From CAIZLB01 sp039795875 (GTDB lineage: Bacteria; Patescibacteriota; Minisyncoccia; Phycocordibacterales; CAIZLB01): 19,676 nt of DNA. Positions 1-7,105 of this stretch are shown here, piece after piece. Positions within the stretch are counted from its first letter, which is position 1, and each line of letters begins with the position of its first letter. A program made the translations under genes and the position numbers. Location of the stretch: assembly GCA_039795875.1 (NCBI GenBank), contig JBDKKY010000015.1, forward strand, positions 1 to 19,676, given 5' to 3'. A model generated the notes under the pieces. It did no database searches, was not told the DNA's origin, and saw only the letters and a list, made by a program, of their open reading frames with translations.

Positions 1-171
1 GAGGGTCAGGATTTCGTCCGAGAGGTGATCTTTAAAAAGGATGGCGATACCTTTGTCCAAGGAATCGGAGAAATGCAGGCAGAAGGGAATAGGCAGGTAT
101 TTATAAATGCTGGGGATGTATCATTTCAAGATGGTATCGTATTCAAAAAAGACGGATCCTGCAACGAATAA
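1..171 (+). CDS. 3' end of an unidentified protein (partial)
   Basis: An open frame runs from the first base of the window to a TAA at 169-171, giving the last 56 residues of a protein whose start lies outside. The fragment is hydrophilic and contains two similar FKKDG stretches (about residues 11-15 and 48-52) separated by alternating hydrophobic and polar residues. This looks like beta-strand-rich, perhaps repeated, structure. No family was recognised. The next gene's promoter begins 7 bases after the stop, so the two are probably separate transcription units. That the frame is coding is fairly sure, because it is open to the edge and ends just before a promoter and gene. The function is unknown. 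Confidence 0.6.
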   Translation, partial: EGQDFVREVIFKKDGDTFVQGIGEMQAEGNRQVFINAGDVSFQDGIVFKKDGSCNE

Positions 172-175
172 ATCA

Positions 176-184
176 TGATATAAT
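176..184 (+). promoter_or_regulatory. extended -10 promoter, leaderless start of the antiporter
   Basis: TGaTATAAT: a perfect -10 hexamer at 179-184 with the TG extension at 176-177. Exactly 6 bases separate it from the ATG at 191, so transcription should start at or within a base of the start codon. No clear -35 box is seen. Confidence 0.7.
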
Positions 185-190
185 TTTGGT

Positions 191-1888
191 ATGTATATCT
201 TTACCGAACTAAGCTTGATCGTGGTGATTACGACCGGAGTGGCTATCATCATGCGTATCTTTAAACAACCACTGGTTGTTGGATATATCGTGAGTGGTAT
301 TGCGCTCGGACCGTATGTTCTCGGGGTATTACATTCAACAGAATTCATCGAACTATTTGCCAAGATCGGTATATCGATCTTGTTATTTATCGTTGGTTTG
401 AGTCTAAGTCCAACAGTGGTCAAAGAAACCGGAAAGGTGTCGCTGATTATTGGGATGGGGCAGGTGCTGCTCACAGCGACGTTGGGATTTTTCCTGATGA
501 GGGCCTTAGGGTTCGAGAATATTCATTCTCTCTATGGCGCCATGGCTTTGACCTTCAGTAGTACTATCATCGTTCTTAAGTTGCTATCAGATAAAGGTGA
601 TATTAACAAACTGTATAGTAAGATCGCGATCGGCTTACTGATTGTGCAGGATCTCATTGCCACAGTGGCGCTTTTGGCCATTTCTGCTATTGGTTCAGGT
701 GTGATAGAAGGGAGCAATTTGTTTGGAACAATAACATTGCTACTTGGTAAAGGAATTGTCGCCGGGATTATCTTATATTTGATCAGTAAATACGTATTAC
801 CGAAACTCTCTGCCTATCTAGCCACATCACAAGAACTACTCTTCCTCTTCTCGATTGCTTGGGGGTTGGGCATGGCCTCGCTGTTTTATTTTATTGGGTT
901 CTCAATTGAGATCGGGGCGTTGATCGCTGGTGTAACCCTATCAGTATCAAGTTATTCATACGAGATCGGATCACGTATGAGGCCATTGCGTGATTTCTTT
1001 GTGGTTATGTTCTTTGTATTGCTCGGCTCGCAGATGATTTTGACTGATCTGCCTACGATTATTTTACCGGCGATAGCGCTGACAGCTTTTGTGTTAATAG
1101 GTAAGCCGCTGATAGTTGTGCTAGTGATGAACTTATTGGGATACAGAACTCGAACGGGATTTATGACAGGATCTGCCGTTTCGCAGATCAGTGAATTTTC
1201 CCTAATCTTGATGACATTAGGACTAGCTCTTGGTCAGGTTGATCAACGATTGGCCTCTCTTGTCACGCTGGTTGCAGTACTTACCATCGCAGGTTCAACA
1301 TATGTCTCTTTGTATTCTCGAACTGTATATGCAAAAACAAAAAACTTATTGAAACTCCTCGAATGGCGGAGACATTTTAAGCGAGAGCCAAGAGGGAGTG
1401 ATAATGGCCCCGAGATGGTTATCTTTGGTTATGATCGAGTCGGCTATGACTTTGTGCACGTTGCTCAAAAACTCGGTATGCAATACACCGTAGTTGATTT
1501 CAATCCGGTTTCTATTAAAAAATTGCAGGCCTCCGATATTCCATTCAGGTTTGGTGATGCTGAAGACGTTGAATTTTTACAAGAGATTGGTGTTGCTGGA
1601 GCGCGCATCATAGTTTCAACAATTCCTGATTTTAAAGTAAATAAAATGTTGGTGTCGTATTATCGACGGTTCAATCCAGAGGGAATCATTATGGTTATTT
1701 CTCACGACATCAAACAGGCGAAGGAATTGTACTTGCAAGGGGCGACCTATGTGATTATGCCGCATTATCTTGGGGCACATCATGCTTCAAATATGATTGC
1801 CGAGTTTGCTTTTGATATTGAAAAATTTGATAAAGAACGCAATAGACATTTGCATCATATCGCCAAAAGGGAACAGATGGTGGGGTAG
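191..1888 (+). CDS. Kef-type monovalent cation:proton antiporter with TrkA-N domain
   Basis: A 565-residue membrane protein of the CPA2 (KefB/KefC-like) family, expected to exchange K+ or Na+ for H+ across the cytoplasmic membrane. Residues about 5-385 are a chain of hydrophobic segments matching the Na+/H+ exchanger domain. Residues about 409-525 are a cytosolic Rossmann-type TrkA-N (RCK-N) domain with the nucleotide-binding loop at FGYDRVG (412-418) and an acidic residue after the second strand (VVDFN). The loop reads GYDRVG, so the middle glycine of the usual GxGxxG is Asp. The protein ends soon after the TrkA-N fold, leaving no room for a typical RCK-C (TrkA-C) domain. The ATG is fixed by a leaderless promoter 6 bases upstream. 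Family assignment is firm; ion choice and ligand (NAD(H), glutathione or other) are not visible. Confidence 0.9.
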   Translation: MYIFTELSLIVVITTGVAIIMRIFKQPLVVGYIVSGIALGPYVLGVLHSTEFIELFAKIGISILLFIVGLSLSPTVVKETGKVSLIIGMGQVLLTATLGFFLMRALGFENIHSLYGAMALTFSSTIIVLKLLSDKGDINKLYSKIAIGLLIVQDLIATVALLAISAIGSGVIEGSNLFGTITLLLGKGIVAGIILYLISKYVLPKLSAYLATSQELLFLFSIAWGLGMASLFYFIGFSIEIGALIAGVTLSVSSYSYEIGSRMRPLRDFFVVMFFVLLGSQMILTDLPTIILPAIALTAFVLIGKPLIVVLVMNLLGYRTRTGFMTGSAVSQISEFSLILMTLGLALGQVDQRLASLVTLVAVLTIAGSTYVSLYSRTVYAKTKNLLKLLEWRRHFKREPRGSDNGPEMVIFGYDRVGYDFVHVAQKLGMQYTVVDFNPVSIKKLQASDIPFRFGDAEDVEFLQEIGVAGARIIVSTIPDFKVNKMLVSYYRRFNPEGIIMVISHDIKQAKELYLQGATYVIMPHYLGAHHASNMIAEFAFDIEKFDKERNRHLHHIAKREQMVG

Positions 1889-1946
1889 AGCAGTGTTGAC
1901 CAGTTTTATCTTTCTCCTTTCATGTGGCCAATAGCCTAAAGTGCGG

Positions 1947-1952
1947 TATGCT
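1947..1952 (+). promoter_or_regulatory. -10 box (TATGCT), leaderless start at 1959
   Basis: TATGCT followed by exactly 6 bases and then ATG at 1959. It decides against the GTG at 1941, which lies upstream of and partly inside the promoter. No clear -35 is seen at the usual spacing. Confidence 0.5.
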
Positions 1953-1958
1953 TATTGT

Positions 1959-2492
1959 ATGAGAAATATACATTTTACAATGATACTAATTCTAACTTTG
2001 GCTATTACCAGTAATGCTCAGGCACTCATCATGCCGGTGCGAGCAGAGGCCGGTGTACAGATAGAAACTGGAATCGTCGATGTTAAGACAAATATGAATA
2101 CCGAAGTGAAAAGCGATGCTGATTTCGAAGTATACGCAAAATCTATCGTCTCAACTGAACGAGCGATAGAGAAGGTATCCATTAAAGATAAACAGATGAA
2201 CGTTGGGTATACACAGACCGTAAAGTTATTCGGTTTTATTCCTATGACCGCCGACAATGAGGCACAGGTCACATTCAGTAACAATGCAAATGGCAAGCTA
2301 GTTTCATCTGTCGATATTGATCAACCATGGTGGAGCTTTATGGCGCGAACAGGTGTGTCTAGTATGGAATCTAAACTAAAGTCAGCCATCGATACCAAGG
2401 TAAGCACAGAGGAAGTGGTACAAGCATTTGTTTATGCCAAAGCATTGGAAGCTGTCAAGACTACTGTCAATTCTCAAACTAGTGTAAAGTAG
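1959..2492 (+). CDS. exported protein of unknown function
   Basis: A 177-residue protein with an N-terminal signal sequence: a short basic start, a hydrophobic core (TMILILTLAIT) and a plausible signal-peptidase site after the Ala near residue 18-20. The mature part is hydrophilic, without cysteines, and seems to have a beta-rich middle (KLFGFIPMTADNEAQVTF) and a helical C-terminus. No family was recognised. The frame opens at a GTG at 1941, but the ATG at 1959 gives a better signal peptide and sits 6 bases after a TATGCT -10 box. The cyclophilin gene starts 4 bases after its stop, so the two may be co-transcribed. It could be a periplasmic or cell-surface protein. Confidence 0.75.
   Translation: MRNIHFTMILILTLAITSNAQALIMPVRAEAGVQIETGIVDVKTNMNTEVKSDADFEVYAKSIVSTERAIEKVSIKDKQMNVGYTQTVKLFGFIPMTADNEAQVTFSNNANGKLVSSVDIDQPWWSFMARTGVSSMESKLKSAIDTKVSTEEVVQAFVYAKALEAVKTTVNSQTSVK
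2485..2490 (+). promoter_or_regulatory. possible weak -10 (TAAAGT) before the cyclophilin
   Basis: TAAAGT overlaps the end of the preceding gene and lies exactly 6 bases before the ATG at 2497. It matches TATAAT at 4 of 6 positions. The position agrees with the leaderless promoters elsewhere in the window, but read-through from the upstream gene is equally possible. Confidence 0.3.
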
Positions 2493-2496
2493 ATTC

Positions 2497-2973
2497 ATGA
2501 ACATAATACTACATACTACATCCGGGGACATTGGGATTGAATGTTTTGAATCACAAACCCCAAAGACTGTGGCCAATTTTATCAAATTAGCTAAAGAGGG
2601 TTTCTATGATGGTACAAAATTCCACCGCGTCATAAAAGACTTTATGATTCAAGGTGGCGATCCTTTGACTAAGGATGATGCAAAAGCACCCATGTGGGGA
2701 ACAGGAGGTCCTGGTTATATGTTTGAAGATGAGATCACCTCAGCTAATGCTAATGTTGTTGGTACTATCTCTATGGCCAATGCCGGTCCAAACACCAACG
2801 GCAGCCAATTCTTTATTAATCTGAAAGATAATAACTTTCTTGACGAAAAACATACTGTTTTCGGCAGAGTTATGTCGGGCATGGATGTTGTCGAAAAGAT
2901 AGGATTAACCGAAGTTGATATGGGAGATCATCCGACAACCCCAGTGGTGATAATGCGGGTTACCCTCGAATAG
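2497..2973 (+). CDS. cyclophilin-type peptidyl-prolyl cis-trans isomerase
   Basis: A 158-residue single-domain cyclophilin that isomerises Xaa-Pro bonds and assists folding. The signature elements are in order: FHRVIKDFMIQGGDP (residues 42-56, with catalytic Arg44 and Gln52), MANAGPNTNGSQFFI (93-107) and FLDEKHTVFGRV (114-125). The position of human cyclophilin A Trp121 is Phe114 here, as in many bacterial cyclophilins, which usually means weak cyclosporin binding. There is no signal peptide, so it should be cytosolic. The start is only 4 bases after the previous stop and no Shine-Dalgarno sequence is seen. Assignment is firm; the substrates are unknown. Confidence 0.95.
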   Translation: MNIILHTTSGDIGIECFESQTPKTVANFIKLAKEGFYDGTKFHRVIKDFMIQGGDPLTKDDAKAPMWGTGGPGYMFEDEITSANANVVGTISMANAGPNTNGSQFFINLKDNNFLDEKHTVFGRVMSGMDVVEKIGLTEVDMGDHPTTPVVIMRVTLE

Positions 2974-2982
2974 GTTTCATAG

Positions 2983-2988
2983 TATAAT
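2983..2988 (+). promoter_or_regulatory. -10 box (TATAAT), leaderless start of the YVTN protein
   Basis: A perfect TATAAT with exactly 6 bases before the ATG at 2995. A partial -35 (TTACCC, 2960-2965) lies 17 bases upstream and matches TTGACA at 3 of 6 positions. Confidence 0.7.
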
Positions 2989-2994
2989 CTGTAT

Positions 2995-5421
2995 ATGTTT
3001 AGAAATAGCGTTGTGGGACTTGTCTTCACTATACTTATATTTGTCATAGGTCTGGTGCCACAAGACGTGTCCGCTACCGGTCCGTGTTATATCCCGACTG
3101 GTTCTGGTGCTATAAACTCAACACTAGTCAGTACTAAGTTGTATGTCGCCAACTCTTCTTCTAATTCTGTTTCTGTGGTTGATACGACACGTAATTTGAC
3201 AACAAAGGATATCCCTATAACAGGCGCACCTAATTATCCGACAACCGTTGGTACAAAAGTGTATGTCTCTAACAATGATAGCAAACTGTACATGATCGAT
3301 AGTGCCACCGATAGTGTTTTGGCAACTATTAACCTGACAGGCAATCCGGGTCGGATGGTATTGGTCGGTACGAAACTGTACGTGGTGAATACTAGTGCTA
3401 ACGAAGTCTTTGTTATCAATACATCCAACAATACGGTGGCAACAACCATCACTGTCGGTGCCGCACCAGATTTTATATTGGCATTGGGAACAAAAGTATA
3501 TGTAAGTAATAATAACGGAGATTCTGTTTCGGTTATCAACACCGCTACAGACACTGTTTCTGCAACAATCAGTGTGGGTGACAACCCAGGGCCGATGGCT
3601 TTCTCGGGTACAAAATTGGTGGTTTCTAATCAGAGTGCGGATACAGTTTCTATTATTAATACTACTAGTGATACCGTCTCTACAACTACATCTGTCGGAA
3701 GCGGCCCAAATTATATGTCGGCCGTGGGCAATAAGATGTATATTGCCATGATCACAGGGGGAGGGGCTGGCACAGTTGATGTGTTGAATGTGACTACGGG
3801 CCTAGTCACTGCAACCATACATGTTGGTGATGGTCCTTGGGGCGTGACAGTTGTTGGTACAAAGGTGTATGTCTCAAATCAGATAGGTGGCCTTAGTGTG
3901 GTCAATAGCGTAACTGATACTGTAGTTGGCACGACAACTATGCAAGGCACTCCAAATCTGGGGGCACTTGTTGGAACGACATTGTATATGAATGGGGGCA
4001 ATGGAGTATCGGTTATAAACACCAATACTGACACTATAGTAAGTGGTTCGTGTCCTCCGGAGATCACCACGGATACATCACCTGTTGAGATCTTTTCTGT
4101 TAATGGAAAGACATACGTAGTTAATTCAGGAGGGGACAATGTTTCGGTTTTGAATTCATCAGACGTGGTAACAACTACGATATTTGTTGGAGACAATCCA
4201 ACTTCCGCAGCAATTGTGGGTGCAAAGATTTATACAAATAATTTTAATGACGACACGGTATCCGTTATAGATACTTCTACAAACACGGTTGTTGATACAA
4301 TATCGGTTGGAACTAACCCCATATGGTCTGTGCTTGTGGGCACCAAACTGTACGTCGCCAATTATGGAAGCACGGATGTATCGGTTATTAATACAAACAC
4401 CAATACTGTAACAGGAACAATAAGTCTTGGTGAGATTCCATATGGGATTGCTACTAACGGTACAAAAGTATATATCAGTAATCATGCTACGGCGGATATA
4501 TTTGTTATTGATGTTGCGACTGACACACTGTTGCCCTCTATAACAACGGCAGATACTCAAAATGATTTTTTGGTCGTTGTTGGTTCAACCTTGTATTCTC
4601 TTAATCTAGCCTCGAACAGTGTAAATGTAATTAATACGATCACAGACACCGTAACAACAAATATCCCGGTAGGCGATACTCCGTTGTATGCCACATATTA
4701 TAATAATCGATTGTATGTGAGTAATCAGGTTGCCAATAGTGTTTCTATAATCAACACTAACACCAATACGGTAGTCGATACTGTCTATGTGGGTGTACAA
4801 CCACGATTCATGACAATACTTGGTACATGGCTATATATTGGTAATACTGGTGGGAGCACAGTTTCAGCTATGGATACGGCAGACAATTCATTTAAGGCTG
4901 CTGTATCAGCTGGTAGTAGTCCGGGTCCATTGATGGCGACCAGCACAAAGCTGTATGTTGCCAATCAAGGAGCCGACAGTATAACAGTGATCGATACTGC
5001 CGTTATACTCCCGGAGAGTGTCGCCGCCACTCCGCCACCACCACCTGCGCCGTCAACACCGGTTGTTAGTAGCGGGCTAACTGGTAGTGGAGGTGGATTC
5101 TCGGGCCCGGTTGGAGGAAGTACTTTGGCACACGAGATCGTAGCCATTGGCCCAGTACAGGTAGATCCATTCTCAGTATTTCCCAAAAATCGTTCTCTTG
5201 GCATGAAAGGAGAGGATGTAAAAAGATTGCAGAAGTTTTTGAATGATCTGGGATATGCTGTGGCTCGAACAGGGGCTGGTTCTCCAGGTAAAGAAACAGA
5301 TCTCTATGGTCCAGCCACAAAAGCCACTGTCATTCGGTTCCAGAAAGCATATAGACTTACACCTACTATTGGATTCTTCGGGCCACTGACTCGAGCACTG
5401 GCTGGAAAAATGTATAGATAA
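2995..5421 (+). CDS. secreted YVTN beta-propeller protein with C-terminal peptidoglycan-binding domain
   Basis: An 808-residue exported protein. Residues 1-27 form a signal peptide ending VSA. The body, about residues 43-670, contains by my count 16 tandem repeats of about 40 residues. Each opens with a TKLYVxN-like strand, continues with VxVI(D/N)T and closes with a T(I/V)xVGxxP turn, the hallmark of YVTN-family beta-propellers. Repeat 8 is interrupted by a longer Cys-containing segment (SGSCPPEITTD), splitting the array into two halves of eight. This suggests two propellers. A second Cys lies just after the signal peptide (TGPCYIP), so a stabilising disulfide is possible. A Pro- then Gly-rich linker (PPPPPAPSTP) leads to a PG_binding_1 domain (about 735-805: KGEDVKRLQKFLN, DLYGPATKATVIRFQ, GFFGPLTR). 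The likely role is a wall-bound surface protein for adhesion or partner binding. No enzyme motif is visible. Confidence 0.88.
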   Translation: MFRNSVVGLVFTILIFVIGLVPQDVSATGPCYIPTGSGAINSTLVSTKLYVANSSSNSVSVVDTTRNLTTKDIPITGAPNYPTTVGTKVYVSNNDSKLYMIDSATDSVLATINLTGNPGRMVLVGTKLYVVNTSANEVFVINTSNNTVATTITVGAAPDFILALGTKVYVSNNNGDSVSVINTATDTVSATISVGDNPGPMAFSGTKLVVSNQSADTVSIINTTSDTVSTTTSVGSGPNYMSAVGNKMYIAMITGGGAGTVDVLNVTTGLVTATIHVGDGPWGVTVVGTKVYVSNQIGGLSVVNSVTDTVVGTTTMQGTPNLGALVGTTLYMNGGNGVSVINTNTDTIVSGSCPPEITTDTSPVEIFSVNGKTYVVNSGGDNVSVLNSSDVVTTTIFVGDNPTSAAIVGAKIYTNNFNDDTVSVIDTSTNTVVDTISVGTNPIWSVLVGTKLYVANYGSTDVSVINTNTNTVTGTISLGEIPYGIATNGTKVYISNHATADIFVIDVATDTLLPSITTADTQNDFLVVVGSTLYSLNLASNSVNVINTITDTVTTNIPVGDTPLYATYYNNRLYVSNQVANSVSIINTNTNTVVDTVYVGVQPRFMTILGTWLYIGNTGGSTVSAMDTADNSFKAAVSAGSSPGPLMATSTKLYVANQGADSITVIDTAVILPESVAATPPPPPAPSTPVVSSGLTGSGGGFSGPVGGSTLAHEIVAIGPVQVDPFSVFPKNRSLGMKGEDVKRLQKFLNDLGYAVARTGAGSPGKETDLYGPATKATVIRFQKAYRLTPTIGFFGPLTRALAGKMYR

Positions 5422-5462
5422 TCTTTATAACAGATATGACAATCATCGGGCACAGAATAGGT

Positions 5463-5468
5463 TATACT
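5463..5468 (+). promoter_or_regulatory. -10 box (TATACT), leaderless start at 5475
   Basis: TATACT with exactly 6 bases before the ATG at 5475. It shows that the upstream in-frame ATG at 5436, which would put 13 polar residues ahead of the signal sequence, is not the start. Confidence 0.65.
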
Positions 5469-5474
5469 ACTCTC

Positions 5475-6188
5475 ATGAAAACACATATTATTACATTTAT
5501 CGTTGCGGCCACTATCCTTATCCTGGCTATCTCATTTTATAAGCCTGGTCTCCACATAACTCGAGTATCAGATGTAACTACTACTTGTTTTTTACAAACT
5601 ATTGAGACCGATTTTGGAAAAGAATACACTTTTATCCAAACAGATCTAAGTGCTGACGGCATGGCAACGGGCATGTTTAATATTTTACCTGCGGCCAAAG
5701 ATGCACTGACAGGACCATTTTCCGGGACTTGGAAAAGGGATAGTGATACAGGTATCTCCCTTGATGTCATGCACGCATATGCAGCAGAAGGGACAAATCA
5801 ACAAGAGCAACGATTATTTCGTATAGATGATAAAAATATCTCGATTGGATGGAATGGAAATTACACTCAGATTATTCCAAAAGTAAATTGTTCACAAGTT
5901 CCTGATGAAGTTGTACACCCTATTATAAAAATAAATACCACTCAACTTCCACCTGTAACTTTTACTTGTCCTAGAAAAGAAGTCTTTACAATTAAATTTG
6001 TTGGTGTAGATAAAGTCGAATTGACCTCACCAGGCAAGGGAGGGATTTCTCTGAACCATGCCTTGAGTGCTAGTGGTGCTCGATATGCCAATGCTGATGA
6101 ATCTATCGTGGCTTGGAATAAGGGTAATACCCTGCAGATAATAGAAAACGGAAAAGTCACTCATGACAATTGTGTAGCACGGCAATAA
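5475..6188 (+). CDS. membrane-anchored or exported protein with C-terminal MliC-like lysozyme-inhibitor domain
   Basis: A 237-residue protein. Residues 5-22 are one hydrophobic segment (signal anchor or signal peptide). Residues about 37-139 form an unassigned domain bounded by Cys38 and Cys139, with the stretch FNILPAAKDALTG. Residues about 160-233 resemble MliC/PliC, the periplasmic inhibitors of c-type lysozyme: FTCP (Cys165), SASGARYA (198-205), VAWNKG (212-217) and a closing Cys233 that could pair with Cys165. In characterised MliC proteins the Ser of the SGxxY motif and the Lys of the WxKG motif insert into the lysozyme active site. Both are present here (Ser200, Lys216). The start is set by the leaderless promoter at 5463. 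The domain call rests on motif recognition alone, and the N-terminal half is unknown. Confidence 0.72.
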   Translation: MKTHIITFIVAATILILAISFYKPGLHITRVSDVTTTCFLQTIETDFGKEYTFIQTDLSADGMATGMFNILPAAKDALTGPFSGTWKRDSDTGISLDVMHAYAAEGTNQQEQRLFRIDDKNISIGWNGNYTQIIPKVNCSQVPDEVVHPIIKINTTQLPPVTFTCPRKEVFTIKFVGVDKVELTSPGKGGISLNHALSASGARYANADESIVAWNKGNTLQIIENGKVTHDNCVARQ

Positions 6189-6198
6189 TTGATAAATT

Positions 6199-6221
6199 GG
6201 TAGAAGGCACTCCTGCCTACC
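6199..6221 (+). other. small bulged hairpin after the MliC-like gene
   Basis: GGTA-gaa-GGCA, loop ctcc, TGCC-TACC: two 4-bp stems with a 3-base bulge, 11 bases after the stop at 6188. There is no T-run behind it, so it is not a typical intrinsic terminator. It could stabilise the 3' end or be chance. Confidence 0.3.
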
Positions 6222-6249
6222 TGTCCTCCACCTTCAACCACTCTTCTGT

Positions 6250-6378
6250 ATGACCTTAACTCTACCGCACATTCCCATGCGTCGGGTGATCATCATCCTG
6301 CTCGGCGTTTGGATTCTCACCGAATCGCCCGGTTGCGGCGGTGAACCTGGCCCCGTAGCGGCACTTCACCGCCGATAA
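6250..6378 (+). CDS. possible 42-residue lipoprotein-like peptide
   Basis: A short frame from ATG 6250 to TAA 6376-6378, with an internal ATG at 6277 that gives a 33-residue form. From the internal start it reads as a basic MRR, a hydrophobic core (VIIILLGVWIL), then ESPGCGG, resembling a lipoprotein signal with Cys29 (counting from 6250), though SPGC is not a perfect lipobox. The mature part would be only about 14 residues. It is GC-richer than the neighbouring housekeeping genes and is followed 9 bases later by a strong intrinsic terminator, which argues for a real transcript. No leaderless promoter or Shine-Dalgarno sequence is visible. It could instead be a small RNA with a chance frame. 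Confidence 0.4.
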   Translation: MTLTLPHIPMRRVIIILLGVWILTESPGCGGEPGPVAALHRR

Positions 6379-6387
6379 AAGCGCGCT

Positions 6388-6424
6388 CGACTCGGACCCC
6401 TGCTCCGAGTCGGCGTTTTATTTT
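6388..6424 (+). terminator. intrinsic terminator after the 42-residue frame
   Basis: A perfect 9-bp GC-rich stem (CGACTCGGA, 6388-6396, with TCCGAGTCG, 6404-6412), a 7-base loop and the T-tract TTTTATTTT at 6416-6424. Confidence 0.85.
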
Positions 6425-6430
6425 GGCTAT

Positions 6431-6478
6431 AAAAACACAAAACCCCTCTCCCACAAGAAGGGCCTGTGTCGAAGGGGT
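6431..6478 (-). terminator. intrinsic terminator of the minus-strand ORFan 6482-7045
   Basis: Read on the minus strand, ACCCCT (6478-6473) pairs with AGGGGT (6447-6442), and inner CACA pairs with TGTG. The T-tract TTTTGTGTTTTT (6442-6431) follows. It begins 3 bases after the TAA of the minus-strand gene, and it faces the terminator of the plus-strand frame, so the two units converge here. Confidence 0.7.
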
Positions 6479-6481
6479 GAT

Positions 6482-7045
6482 TTATTTTGGAGAGGACCGG
6501 AAGGGGACGGGGTCAAATCTTACATCGTCGGTGAATGGGATCACGTGGATAAGAGTGTTTGTGCCTGGAAGATGTACAGTCGTTTCTTTCGGAGTAGAAT
6601 CTCCACTCCAGGACCACAATTTGAAACAGTCTCTGTAATGTCGTCGGCCGAACCTTTCAAGTCGGCCATAAATAATCCGGAGTGTATTCACTGCAGGTAT
6701 CGCTTTTTGTCGCGACCTCGGATCAATTTGGTACTTACCGTTGCAGAGCGCGGCAATCTCTTGCCAAAAGCACCGCTGTAATCGGCTAAGATACTCGGCG
6801 ACTATACGAGGGTTCTCAGCCTTTGCTCCGAGTGGCCAAGTTCCTGCCGCTGTCATCTCTGTATGCACGCGCTCTGTCCACTGTCGGTGGAAAGGGTCTC
6901 GGGGATGATCTCTCTCGATCTCGTCGAAGAAACCGGAGAAACTTTTAGGTCTGTGCGAGGTAGGTGTTGCAGACATCCAGGGAGAGGTGGTGAGATGATA
7001 CACCAGGCTCCGCAGACTCTGTGTGGTAGGTCTTCGTGAAGTCAT
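6482..7045 (-). CDS. hypothetical protein, GC-richer ORFan
   Basis: A 187-residue basic, soluble frame rich in Arg, His, Trp and Pro, starting with ATG at 7045-7043 and ending in TAA at 6484-6482. No signal peptide, membrane segment or known family was recognised. The middle (about residues 55-140) looks helical: HRQWTERVHTEMTA, VAEYLSRLQRCFWQEI, LRIIYGRLERFGRRH. Composition is GC-richer than the flanking genes. A terminator hairpin begins immediately after the stop, the best sign that this strand is expressed; a shorter overlapping frame exists on the other strand. No leaderless -10 box or Shine-Dalgarno sequence precedes the ATG, so the start is uncertain. Confidence 0.55.
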   Translation of the reverse strand: MTSRRPTTQSLRSLVYHLTTSPWMSATPTSHRPKSFSGFFDEIERDHPRDPFHRQWTERVHTEMTAAGTWPLGAKAENPRIVAEYLSRLQRCFWQEIAALCNGKYQIDPRSRQKAIPAVNTLRIIYGRLERFGRRHYRDCFKLWSWSGDSTPKETTVHLPGTNTLIHVIPFTDDVRFDPVPFRSSPK

Positions 7046-7074
7046 TATGTATCTGGTTGATGTTAAAGGGCTTG

Positions 7075-7103
7075 AAAAGACAATAACATGTGAATAGTCT
7101 TTT
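7075..7103 (-). terminator. probable weak terminator of the diadenylate cyclase gene
   Basis: AAAAGAC (7075-7081) and GTCTTTT (7097-7103) form a 7-bp stem with a 15-base loop, starting 3 bases past the minus-strand stop at 7108-7106. On the minus strand it ends in TTTT. An alternative pairing of GACAATA (7079-7085) with TATTGTC (7107-7113) overlaps the stop codon. Confidence 0.45.
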
Positions 7104-7105
7104 GT

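Noticed and set aside
1895..1952. TTGACC at 1896 as a -35 box for the gene at 1959
   Set aside because: It lies 45 bases from the TATGCT -10 box, far beyond the normal 16-18 base spacing.
3234..5320. Several long open frames antisense to or out of phase with the YVTN-repeat gene
   Set aside because: They mirror the repeat structure of the real gene (Thr/Val-rich antisense translations), have no promoters, and arise because the repeated codons lack stops in those frames.
6423..6781. Plus-strand frames opposite the ORFan at 6482-7045
   Set aside because: They begin inside the hairpin of the minus-strand terminator or lack any start context; the minus-strand frame is longer and ends just before a terminator.
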